Below are positions 10,362 to 22,552 of a DNA stretch of 64,000 nt, one piece after another. Source of the stretch: Rotaria macrura (Eukaryota; Rotifera; Eurotatoria; Philodinida; Philodinidae). The position numbers were made by a program, and so were the translations under genes. Position 1 is the first letter of the stretch; the number at the start of each line of letters is the position of its first letter. The stretch spans positions 41,287 through 105,286 of the forward strand of contig OENT01000508.1 in NCBI GenBank assembly GCA_900239685.1, in the 5' to 3' direction. The notes beneath the pieces were generated by a model. That model was not told where the DNA came from. It worked only from the letters and a program-made list of their open reading frames with translations, and did no database searches.

Positions 10362-13300
10362 GTTTTTCTCACTGAATAGACTATCATCTCGACTTCATTG
10401 TTTTTACCTAATAAATGTTACAATAGAAAATTTTTAGACGTAAAATGAATTCTGAACACCTTTCGAACTCAAACGAGACATAATTCATGGAAAGGGTTCA
10501 AACTGTCGGCTACGTATTTTGTCTCCGTTTATTATTATTCACATCGATGCATATGATAGACGGACGGACGGAAATGTTTGCTTTCAATTCAGTTTTACTT
10601 TCTAGCGCCTCCATCTGTTATCAGTAATAAGACATTAATGTATATCTAGTTCAGATATTTACATCATATAATAGAATGAATAAAAATATAAATAAAAATT
10701 GTAATTTTTTTTTTTATTCTCAGATGGTTTTTTATCTGACTTACATTCTTAGTTTTTTCTTGGTAATAAAAATAGATATTTAGTTAGTCTAAAAGTAAGC
10801 GGGGTAAGTGACTATGAGTAACAGCGAACACGACGAGACGAGTGACAAAACGGGAGAAGCAAACGCAGCTAGACAAGACTGCAGTGAGACAGACGCCTAT
10901 ATTTTATTTTCTTCTTTCTCCTTTTCTCCAGCCGATTTGTTCTCTCTCTCTCTCTCTCTGTCGAGCGGTGTCTAGCCATCGCCGACGTTTTTTTTTTCAT
11001 GTACTGCGTGTGTGTCTGAATCTCTTGCTTTTTTTCTCTCCGTTCCTTTTGCGTTTCACGTCTGTCTGCTTTGTATATATGTGTCTGTGTGTGTGTGTGT
11101 CTGGGTGTCTTGTGATGATATAATGTATAATCATCATCATCTTTCTCTTTTTCGACGCACTGCTGAGTATGTCTCGTCATGTCTATTTCCGTTATCGACA
11201 AAACGCACCAGACAGAGCCCATCTCAATCGGCTGCCGTTGTTGTTAAATGAATGATCAGAGCAATTTAAAATAAGCAAAAAACAAAAAAATGAAAATGTT
11301 GAATGCAGCAACACAGTAAGAGAACGCAGACGATGATGATGATGCCGATGATAAGTGATAGCAAAGATAAATACAAAAAAAAAAGAAGGACTCCGCCTAT
11401 TATTATCAAGTCTGGTTCCCTCTAAAATATAAATATGTTTCGTTTTTTGTTTTTGAGAACTGATGATCAAGATATACGGCTGATCTATATTATTCACTCG
11501 TTTAAAAGGTTGTTTGTTTTTGTTTCAAGGCTTTCTATTGAATGTGTTTTTTATGCAGTCAAAAAGGATGATGATGAATAAGAACTTATCTGTTTTTTTC
11601 GACATACTTTTGATTGTTAATATAAAAATTTAAAATGCACTCTAATTAATATATATATAAAAATGCGAGTGCATATTTTCTTCTATCTCTGCTCGAAAGA
11701 GATGGTTAGTAGTATGCAAGCTGTGGGTCATGATGATCGCAGACATGATTACAAGTCGTACTCAAAAAAGAGAAGAGAAAAAACGAAGCGGAAACAATGT
11801 CAGAAAATGTGGACTCGTTAGATTTACGTGCCGATAAAGTAAATAAGAAAAAGAACAAGATAATTATCAACTGGGCTTCTCTTTTCGTAGCATCGACGTA
11901 CTTAGTAATTGCTTCTTTTCAAAATGATTACTTTCAATTAATATCATGTAGGTAAAGATAAATAGATTCACTCGAGACTAGATTTGTCTTTCATAGACTT
12001 CTCTAAAAACTTAAGATAGAACAATACATCAAAAAAAAGAAAGAAACTCTCAACTTATCTCGTCTACCACACAGTCTCATTGAATAACAAAGATTCCTAT
12101 CAATAAACGATATCTTTTGTCTCGTTATTCTACTATGATTGAAAATCGAGAACATCTGTTTAAATATATGTATAACATGAATTGTAGATAGACGACGTAA
12201 ATACGATAGACAAAAGCATACGAAATGACTAGATTCATTAATAATTATATCTAAAATTGATATTAAATCTAATTCTATGAATGATAAACTAGTCAAATAA
12301 CAGTTGCTTGTTAACTGTTCATATTTAATTCAAGAGAAAATTTCGAACTTAAAGACAGTTGAAATATGAGAGATATACGTTGTCTATTTACTTGAAATAA
12401 AATTCGACGAATCATTATTGGCGTGATCGAAAACGTGCACTAAACTCATAAACAAATTTTTTTTTTATACTACATCATAATAATGTTTTTATATTAGAAC
12501 ATTTCTGTTGTGCTGATCGATGCTTCAGACAATTAAGCCGAAAGCACTATTTGCATTCTGAAATAACTGTAGACACTTCTTACTTATTTACTTGACACTT
12601 GACATTTTCTCTGTCGCCTATCGCGTCTACCTCCAAACAGAAACATAATGATGAAGCAATTCTAAATATCATACGATTCACATGAAAGAAAAAATAGATG
12701 AATATGGAATCTAATTTAATATACACATATACATTTGTATATGCTTCTTTCGTCATCATTCGATTTACTCACTGTATATATATATATATATATCTAGTCA
12801 GACAGGCTAAATACAAACATGTAACGACTAGTCATCGCCGCCATCGACGCTGTCTAGACTGTGACGTAATATATTGAGTGGATGAAAACGATGAAGGGAA
12901 AGAACAAGAGGAAGAAGAATAAAGAAATGAAATGGTTAATACTTCAACGTCTGTGTCCTGTCTTCTCTTGTTTTTTGTTGATTAGAATGCAAATAAAAAA
13001 AAAAGACGAAAAAAAGGCATTTCATCAGAGAAAGTGACTTAAGTCACATAAAATATATAATCCACATCTCATCACTAAAATAAGTATAAATATAAAGAGG
13101 AAAAAAAGAAGTATTCAAGTGAACATGCCACATTATCCATTTATTCCAATTTCTTAGCCTACAACAATATAAATGTCTAATGGTACTTTTATTGACCTAA
13201 TTTTTTTTTGTTTTGATTAATCTATTTCTTTCATTGATAGTTATGAATCTTGTCATAATCATAGATAGAAAATTTGGAAAGACGCTTATTTTATCATGTC

Positions 13301-14010
13301 TTTTATAGTATTTCAAAGTCTTTGTTTTTCTATAAATTAAAACAATAAGACATAATAGAAAAACTTTTCGGTTAAATATTATTTTAATCATTCCTTAGAA
13401 AAGTATTCATCGTTTTCTTTTGATTGTGTCACACTCTTGCATAAGTCTAATGGTATTCGAAATTAAACAAAGCTACAATACAACTTTATATAAAAATCTA
13501 AGTATACAGACAAATATGTTTGACCACATGTATTCATTCAACCAGACTAATCATTTTCCATGCTTTTAATACTTTATAAAAATAAGCTGATCTATCATAT
13601 AAATGGAAACAAAACAAAATAAAGTATACTTCCTCATGAAAATAAAGATTTCCCAAATGTTTTACACTCTTTCGTGTCGATAACTAATAAATGATCAATA
13701 CAAGCGGCTATCCTCGAAATTGTTTTGTTTTTGAATCATTTGCAATGACCTTGCTAAGCCGCAAAGACTCTGTTCAATAAATAATATAGCTAATTGGTTT
13801 TCGTTCTGTATTCAATTTGTCTGTCTATCAAGTAAATTTATAATTAACCTTGAATTGAACAGGTTTCATACAATCCAAAAAGAAAAGAGACCACGAAAAA
13901 AAAATAGGAGAAAAAAACCCAACTTGGCACGTCAATTATCAAGGGGACAGAGGTGAACAAGCAACGGATTCTAGTCGATTTAAACTACATTTGCATATGG
14001 CCATAGACAG
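10362..14010. other. Intergenic region with low-complexity, relatively GC-rich segment
   Basis: No supported gene was found in this 3.6-kb stretch. The part 10800-11260 is richer in GC and contains CT and GT/CA repeats and several CG dinucleotides. Open frames there on both strands are repeat translations, not proteins. It may be promoter or untranslated sequence, but no gene start could be tied to it. A TA run lies at about 12774-12793. The remainder is AT-rich and featureless. Confidence 0.5.
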
Positions 14011-17000
14011 ATGCATTTCATATACTTATATTTCATATTTCTGCTTCAGTTCATCGTTAAATTTACAAATGGTATTGAAGAATATCGTTCAAATAATCAA
14101 TCATCGTCATGGAGTAAGAGATAGAAACAAAAGACAAACAACGATACATTCTACAAAGTCGGTTTTCAAATATGAATAATCATGTTTCTATTTCATTACA
14201 GGTTGTCATCTAATAAGTGAAAATCGATTAGAATGTCGAAATTTATTTCACTTTTATTTTTCATCGGAATCATTGTGTGCAAATGATGATCGCTTATTAA
14301 GACGTCAAAATGTCGATGAAATATATATAACTAATGATTACAATTGTTTTGATCATTCCTATCAATGTTACTTTGAATTCGATTCAACATGGTTGATGTG
14401 TTTGAATTCATTAAGAAAATTAATTCTTGAAAATCTCAGTTTCATTGTACGATTTACTCATTCGAAAAAGTTATTACCTATTGATTATCTTAAAATAGTT
14501 AATACACATGGCAGCATTACGGAACTATTAAATCTATTTGAATTTTCAAATCGATCTAGTATTTACATACAAAATCCTTATCCGAGATGGTCAGGCATGG
14601 ATTTATATGCAATCTATTCCAGATATCAATATGTTAGATTTAAACAATTATGGATCAATGTTCTTGATTGGTATCCAATTGTTTATCTCGGATATGATCA
14701 ACAAACAGCTATTCGAAATTGGCTACTTAAAATTCCATGTATGTAAATCATGTTTCATTGATAACAACATTATACTAAATAGAAAATTCGCTGCTAGTCA
14801 TTGTGCGATTGACACATCGCCAAGTATGTTTTCGAATTGTGAACAAACATGAAAACGTTGTCTTTAGTGGCTTAGTATTTAAACTTTACTTTTTGGATTT
14901 CAGAGAGAAAAACAACGTTACAGAGAGGAAGAAGAAGAAGAAAAAAAAGAATTTACTTACATATCACAAAAATTTGATGTTTTGAATAGAAAGAAAAAAA
15001 AGTTCATCTACGTGCATTTTCTTCATGTTCGTTGTTCCGTTTATTTCGTCATCATCGTCAATATTTATTGACAACAATGTTGTTATGGAAATATTCGAAC
15101 GTATTTTTGTTTCATTGAATACTAAACTAATGAAAATCTAACACATATGGAATCAAAATAAATATAGAATTCTTTATACGAACATTTTTAATCATATAGA
15201 AACAATATATTAACATCACGAGAGAAAAAAAATAAACTTGAAAGTTTTCTTTAGCATAAGTATCATTGTATTTAAAACAGTATTTCAGTAATGAAAAAAA
15301 TGCTGATCAGTTACTTTTACATAACATTGTATTATATTAGGGTAATCGATGTTCTTCATAAAATGCAAAAAAAAAGAAAAAGAATTTGTATTAAAATCAA
15401 ATAAATTTATTTCTGAGTTCATAGGCCATAGAAAAATTTTCTTACCAACAACAAGACTTTATGTCATGCGTTAGGCAACACTCAAACTAATAAAGCCTTA
15501 TATGTTCAGATTTTCATTAATGATTAATATTTTAAAAATACAATCGTAGTGTCATTGCATAGACACAAATGTTTTTATAGACTATAGTCTCGTGACAAAA
15601 TAATGTTTACTTTAATTAGTTATTGTCCGCTTAGAATTTCTCTGTCTTATAGCATCAATTGGATATGCATAGAAGAATGTTACATTAATGAATAGATCCG
15701 TATATTTTTATGATGTATGCTTATGTCGAGAGAAAGAGAAAGAGTCACTTTACAGAATAAAAGTCAAATAGTCATTGTCTCATCAACTAACATGTTGAAA
15801 AGAAAGATCTTTAGTGCTCTTTTAACCTGTCTACTGCTGACTGATTGCGATGTGTTTTATCGAAAGTAAATAGAACAACTTCAACATATTGAATCACATT
15901 CCGTAAATTTTTTATAGAATGTTTATCAACCGTAAGAAAGTTACTATCGAATGTATTAATATCAATTGTAATTAGATTTTCTTACAGAAAATTGAGAATT
16001 CGTGACATATAAATAACTTATTGATGTCTCAATGGGAACTCTTCATATGACGAACAGTAATTGTGACGTATTTTGTCAACAATACTCATATTTCAAACAA
16101 GATATTAACTAAGGCAATGTAAACACCTCGAATAACATTCTCTCTTAATGAAAATGTCTAATTTCAAGTAACTATTTTTGGATATGTTACAAGATCTAGG
16201 AGTTATGTTTTGCTTCGAGAATAACAAACTTAATAGAAAGAAATCACAACAAAAAAACATCACACGAGCATTAATAATAAGCCATGCGTGTGAGTAATCG
16301 GGTGAAACAATAGTTATTTTATTTTCTTATCGGGGCAAACTTGTTGAGTAGAAAAACAAAACAATCCTTTCAGGCGTTTATTTTTTGGGTTATGAGAATT
16401 AAATTATTATCAATTTAAATAGATGTCGAGTATGAATAATACTATTGAAAAAGTGCAAAGAACATTCTTATCATTTCCATACTAAAATAATAAAGGAGAA
16501 CATCATTAATGCAAAACAGAGAGTCATTTGTGAAAGAAGTAGAACATAAGAGTTTTTACAAACATATTCTACGTGCTAGACAAGATTATTTGACAGGCAG
16601 ACATAAAATTTAGATGTCAGTGTGTAATAAACCTAATGGGTATACTTAGCTTGAAATAATCAGCTTCAGTAAGCATCCGCAATAATAATGATTTAAGAAA
16701 CTGCTCATATAAGCATGTTATTCAACAAGAAATGACCAATAAATCTTAGAAAAAAATAAACATCTATTTAACAGAAATTTTTCAGAAGACAACAAAAAAC
16801 ACAACACACTTTGATGACTTCTGAAGAAAAAAAAAACAACATTTTCTCATTTAGGCCTTCATATTGAATTAGGCGACTGTAGATCTTATTATTATGATCT
16901 CGTATTTTTACGTGATTTATTTGATTCTCGACAAGAAATTTCTCATGAATTATATTGTCATGCAAATCGAGGTACTGAACGTTTGCATTGGTCAAAAGTT

Positions 17001-18217
17001 CCCGAATTGTTCTACAATTATATTAAACCACGACGAACATCATCTAAATTATTACCATCAGTTGAATTACAAGAAAATTGTTTTGATCAATTCACAAAAA
17101 GTAATATCCTACGCAAGCTTGAAGAATTTAAAGATAAATACACATTAGAAAAACATTCGATTCTTCTCTAGGTCAATATACAATTAATTCTAATACAGAT
17201 CTGCAAGAATTTTATTCATATTTTCGTAAATATGAATCACATACCATACCGTTACGATCAATAAATCCGTATGCAACATTACCAAACTTACCATTAAGTT
17301 CGACAATGACAACAAAAACATTGAACAATAATCAATCATCATATCCATCTAGAATAGATTATATAAATATATATGATTATGGTTCAACATACAATGAAAC
17401 ACGTTGGTTATCATCTGTACAAGCTTATCCCGATGGTAGATTTTTAATGATTGACAATCGAAATCAACAGTTATTATTACTGAATGATAATGGTACATAT
17501 TTTATTGAATTAACATCAATATTTTTTCGTCAAATTGAATTATCAATTCATGATAAAATATCAAAATCAACTGTTCATAGTGCTTATTTATTTTCATATG
17601 TGCATATCGATCAAGATGGATATATTTATTTAATTTCAACAGTTGGTTACAATATTTATGTATTTTCATCTGATAATCGTCTTATACGTTGTCTTACGCC
17701 AGAATTATTAGGTGTATCAGTAGTACGTAGTGAATGTGTTGCTGTAACACATACGGGTTTAATCTATATTTGTGATGATAAATATCGCATTTTAAGAATT
17801 TATTCACGTATGGGTATACCACAAAGAACAGTGCGATTAGATTTTTTACCACAAAAAATATATGTTAGCAATAATCGATTATTTACCTATTCAGTTGAAC
17901 GTGAAGCTAATATTCAAATGCATACATTACTTGGCTTAACAACTCGTATATTAACAATATGTTCTCATAAGCTACTAACAGAAGTTATCTGGTTTCGAGG
18001 AAAACATTTTCTAACATGTGGTACTCATCTCTATGTTTTAGATGAACAAGGAGAACAACTAGCTGACTACGGTCTTCATACGTTACTTGGTTATTCAAAT
18101 ACATATGTAATGATACATGATTTTGCACTCAATAAAAATGGCCTTCTTCTTCTTACGTTTCGTCGTAATGGGACACTATTCAATCGCTACTGGATTATTC
18201 GACCAACATCTTTCTAA
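14011..18217 (+). CDS. Secreted protein with six-bladed propeller-like C-terminus
   Basis: Four exons, 14011-14113, 14202-14738, 16855-17100 and 17172-18217, give 643 residues with exact phases (1, 1, 1). The introns are 88, 2116 and 71 nt. The first 21 residues (MHFIYLYFIFLLQFIVKFTNG) form a clear signal peptide, which supports this start. Residues ~30-300 are cysteine-containing with leucine-rich stretches (WLMCLNSLRKLILENL) and match no domain I know. From about residue 370 six repeats of ~40 residues follow, each with a strand pattern such as VHIDQDGYIYLIS or VTHTGLIYICDDKYRILRIYS. This is typical of NHL-like beta-propellers. The family is unknown, and the secreted location is inferred. 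The fit of C (T|GC) across the 2.1-kb intron supports joining exons 2 and 3, but an extra in-phase exon there cannot be excluded. Confidence 0.82.
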
Positions 18218-18907
18218 AACATATTTTCAAAATACAAGAAAATATCAACAAAAACACAGACAAAACAAAAATTTTCTTTTCGTTTTCCTTTTCCTTTTTA
18301 TAAATCTTCCGGTCTTATTAAAATAGATTATTAAGCAAATCATATATATATATATATATATATATAGAACGCGTGTGATATATCGTGTTTTTTTAATCTT
18401 TATTACAGACGACCGTGAAGAAGAAAGACGAAAAGTAAAAGAGAAACCATGGCACCGTGTGCTTATATATCTGACAAAAGAAAGAAAAAAAACATGGTAA
18501 CCGGCAAAGTTTTCCTGATAATAAATGATCTGACGTAGAAGGAAAGCGTGATGCAGACCAAAAAAAAAATACATGATCATAATGAACAATATCACGTTGC
18601 TGTACACACAAAAAACCGACAAAGAAATCTTAGCTGGTTGTAATACACCGGTGAGAAAGATACCATCATCATCACATACATACTCATAGGAGAAGGGAAA
18701 AGAAAGAAGAATGAAAGCAACGTACAAACACACACACACACACTCACTCACACATACGCATACACTACTGAAAGGACATGATATCGACTTAGTGGTTTTT
18801 TTTCTGTATGGATAGATTTTCTGAATAGAAGAGAGTTGAGTCAAGAAGAAAAAAAAGAATTGTAGGAAGACTTTCTTGTAATGAATCGAGATGAGAAACA
18901 GGATATA
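18218..18907. other. Convergent intergenic spacer
   Basis: This 690-nt spacer separates two gene 3' ends that face each other. It contains the TA run listed separately, a CA-rich stretch near 18726-18752, and A-rich tracts. The frames reading through it are low in complexity. Confidence 0.6.
18341..18366. repeat. TA microsatellite downstream of a gene
   Basis: An alternating TA run lies about 125 nt beyond the stop of the secreted propeller protein gene. Confidence 0.9.
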
Positions 18908-21416
18908 TTAATATTCGCTTGTCATGGATAGATCATTCATAGTTGTTGTTGGTTGATATTGAGCGGGAACTGGCGGCGGTCCCATTGAATAAACATACGG
19001 AGATGGAAGATAGGCATGCTGACAAAGCAAAAAACTTGTTTGCCTTTCTTCAAGAAACAATATTAATATGATAGACATACCCCATTCATGATTTGTCCAT
19101 TTGATGCATGAGTAGGAGTTTGAGTATAAAACGTGGGATAGAAAGAAGATGATAATTGCTTAATGAAAATTATTCTTTTATTTACAAATAATATTAAATT
19201 GAGTAATTATTCATACCGGATGATGTGGAGGTGTTGGACCTTGAGGTATTATATAGGTGCCAGTCATGGGAACAAAAGGCATCTGAATATTAATGATTAG
19301 TTTTCAAAAAATTTACATTTGTAATTATTCTTACGTTTGCTTGTACTGGGAAAAAAATAGGTGGATAAACAGTATGACCAGTTGACATTGGTTGTTGTTG
19401 ATGATAGGGTGTTGATTGTTGTTGAGATAGGCCATTCAATGATGTTCGTGAAGGTGTTGACGGTGGTGTCATTGTCGAACCATTACTTGGATAGTACGAT
19501 GTTGGACCTGACACATCATCATATTTACAATATTTTTCGAACAAGAGAACAGATCCATCTGTCGAGCACTATTCAATTTCCTGCCATTAAAACGCATCTG
19601 TCCTTGTAGGACAAATACAAAGGTGAAACCATTTACACAGATAGCGAGCTGTAGTGGTTTTGATGAAATAAGAGGATTGGCGTGTGGTAAAAAAACAAAT
19701 AGTTGTCTCGACACGATATCTGATCGTGCCGATAAACGACGTACTTCTCAAAACTGAGCAAATATCTCTCGACGTATTAAAAATTTCAAAGAGAAAAAAA
19801 TAGACAACCAATGATTTATCGTTGCAACATATACTCATTGAATCGAATTGAAAATTCAATACATCGAGAATTATATGTTCATTTTTATTGTAAAATTCGG
19901 CATTTTCAATAGACAGATTTGTTTATAGGAAAGAAACGTTCTTTGTTTTAAGCTGTTCAAAAATATGCCACTCTCAGTAAAACGATAATCACTCATCATT
20001 CGTAATAATTGGACGTGAATTTATCTTAAGATATTTTCTTAATCCGATCTTTATCTATTTGTAGTCAATAATATACAATCGAACGGTACACCACATTTAG
20101 ATATAATTCATTGTAAGTCAAACAGTTTAGGATTTGATGCATGAAGTAGTAATCGTTTGAGAATATGAAAACTCAAAGGAATTTCAACATATGTTTCTAC
20201 AAAACAACACTACTTTTCAATATTCTTACAGTTTCTTTCCTACTAAGAATTTAATAAAATATTCTCAATAAAATGCAGTATAAGTAAGAGTCATGCAAAA
20301 TTTTATTGATGTCAGTGTTAAACGATTCGATCGCGCAAAAAAACTAGTATGTGTCAATATGAACATCTTGCAAAATCTCTATACATTTACATATCACATC
20401 ACGTTGAGTTAACAATGATATTTCAGGTTTCATTAATGATTGAAATTATGAAATTTGCAAATATCTCATCTTGTCACGTACGTAATCAGCTTGCTTGTAC
20501 CCATTAGTTAGGTAATTAAAAATCAGAGCGAGAAAAATGATGTCTTTTTTTTTAATAGAACTTCTCTAAATTCTCGGTAGTACAATGTTTCGAGTGGAAC
20601 AAGACATGTTGTGCCCTTGGGTGATGCTTGTAGTAATAAAAAACTGGCAGACTGACTTAAAACTTTCTTAATATTGTGTCGAGGAACGTATGTTAGAAAC
20701 ACGTTAACTCAGAACTATTTTTACTCTAACTATAGAACTCTATCAACTTTGCAAACGTCAAATATTTTCATTAACATCGGTACAATAATTTTATTAATCG
20801 CACAACTTCTAACAGAAGACAAGAGTATTACTGATAAAATTATCTATGATTATTATTGTTTAATTGAATCAAATCTTGAACAATGTAATGAAATAGACGT
20901 AAATCTACTTAGAATAACATACTTGTTACTGAATTTATATTAGGTTTTTTATAAGCAGGCGCCAATATCATCGGACGATTTTGAAATGTCAATGGTACAA
21001 TAGCATGTTGACGTAAAACATCTAAGGCAGTATTTTCATTAACAAATGAAATAAATGCAAAATGTCTTAAACATAAAATAGAATAGTTTAATTTTTAATT
21101 TAGAAACAAACAAAAAAAAACCCTACGTATTTTCTTTGGCAATTATTTTCACATCGTGTACGGCACCAAATGTTTGAAAATAAGTTTCAATTTCAGCACT
21201 AGTTGTCTTCAAGTGAAAAATTTCAGAAGTTAGAATTCAATAGATCACATGCGTATGTGTTTTCGGTCTGCTTACTTCACGAGGAAAATTTTTCATAAAC
21301 AAACGATTTGCAACAAGATGACTTTGTCGTGGAATTTTCGCATCGTTTAATTTATTTATAAAATTGATATGCTCTTGACTCGGCACTTTATTGCCGGTCG
21401 ATTGATTAATATCCAT
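18908..21416 (-). CDS. RRM RNA-binding protein, DAZ/Boule-like
   Basis: Seven exons on the minus strand, 21416-21276, 21206-21127, 21065-20923, 19507-19335, 19282-19217, 19158-19081 and 19018-18908, give 263 residues with all phases matching. An RNA recognition motif spans about residues 38-115: RNP2 is NRLFMKNFP, then TSAEIETYFQTFGAVHDVKI, and RNP1 is HFAFISF. The RRM closes with RPMILAPAYKK, which resembles the end of DAZ/Boule RRMs. The rest is rich in Pro, Tyr, Gln and Ser (GPTPPHHP, QQQPMSTGH), as in germ-cell translational regulators of that family. The RRM is certain; the Boule assignment is moderate. The frame is open upstream to an ATG at 21650, with a His run between, so the start at 21416 is a choice. 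Intron 3 (1.4 kb) holds no gene that I can support. Confidence 0.8.
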
Positions 21417-22552
21417 TTGACACAACGACAAACAATAACGGAAAAGAGAAGGATGATGATGATGATGATGATGTAGATTCGATCTAGAAGAAAAGATTAT
21501 CTTTTCTTGTTCGTCCGTCTCGACGAATCTCACATAAAACAATGTGTTTGGCTGAACACTAGTCTCAGTTCTAGTCAATCGCATATATATTAAAGAATTT
21601 CTTTCACAAAAATGCATTAATGCTTTAAATGCATCTGATTGGTTATCCATAAATTATCTTTTTATGTCTATACAAGCATATTTTTTCTGGTTCGCTGATA
21701 TATTTCTAGAATAAAAAAAAAAAAGAACCTAGTGAATTCCTCTAATTATTCTAAATATTAATATCCTTGAAATTCTGATTTATTTTTTTGATTTCATAAA
21801 ACCACTTACACAACATTTGAATTATTTACCTACGAAACATTTTCATAATTCGTTATGTCGGTATTAAAATGAATGCATAAAAGAATATCATCAGAATTAT
21901 TTACTTTATTTCTGTTGATTATGGCTAGCTGTTAATTGAAATTAAACAAAGAAAAGAATAATAATTGATCTGATGTAAGTTATATGAACGTCTTTGATTA
22001 ACAAGACAAATAGAAAAAATATTTCATTTGTCTATAATTAAAATTTTCCTCGTTTTCAATAAGTTTTAACAATTAATAGAAAACTATGTTGGTATGTTTC
22101 TTGTTTTTTCTTTTTGAAACGAGCAATTAACACGTTAAATATGAGTAAACTCTACGGTAGACAATAATACACTTCAACGTTCAATTCTATGCAGATGTTA
22201 AAAACGATCGAAATTCATATAGAACTTAGCGAATATCTATGTTAAATTTGACGAATAAGTATTAAGTTCGTTGAAAGTAAAATATACCATCACATTTGAT
22301 ATGTATTTCCTATGTAATCATTTTTTACGGTAGTTTATGCATAGTTTACATATTTTACGCATGTTATTGTTCGAGTTTTTTTCTATTGAATTGAGAATTT
22401 TCTCTCGAAAATCAACTATAAATCACATTAATTTATTGTTTCTTATTTCACAGAAAATCTTTATTTGATATTTTTTGTAACAAAGAACAAAAAAATTGTT
22501 CGACTAAATTAGAAGATGCATCTTTGTTTTTGTTTATTTTTAGCCATTAAGA
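21417..22552. other. Divergent promoter region
   Basis: This 1.1-kb stretch lies between the starts of the RRM gene (minus) and the UBAP2/Lingerer gene (plus). It is AT-rich. 21417-21650 may be 5' leader or extra N-terminal codons of the RRM gene and contains an ATG-repeat tract at 21454-21474. No other gene was seen. Confidence 0.55.

Noticed and set aside
10842..11497. Overlapping open frames on both strands with Ser/Leu/Cys or Arg/Lys-rich translations
   Set aside because: These are translations of CT, GT and GAT repeats, with no domain or splice partner.
12847..12870. TGACGTAA resembling a cAMP-response element
   Set aside because: A single 8-mer in a gene-free region cannot be linked to a promoter.
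20674..20943. An 89-codon plus-strand frame within intron 3 of the RRM gene
   Set aside because: It has no ATG at its start and no clear domain, it overlaps an RRM exon antisense, and frames of this length are expected a few times by chance in 64 kb.
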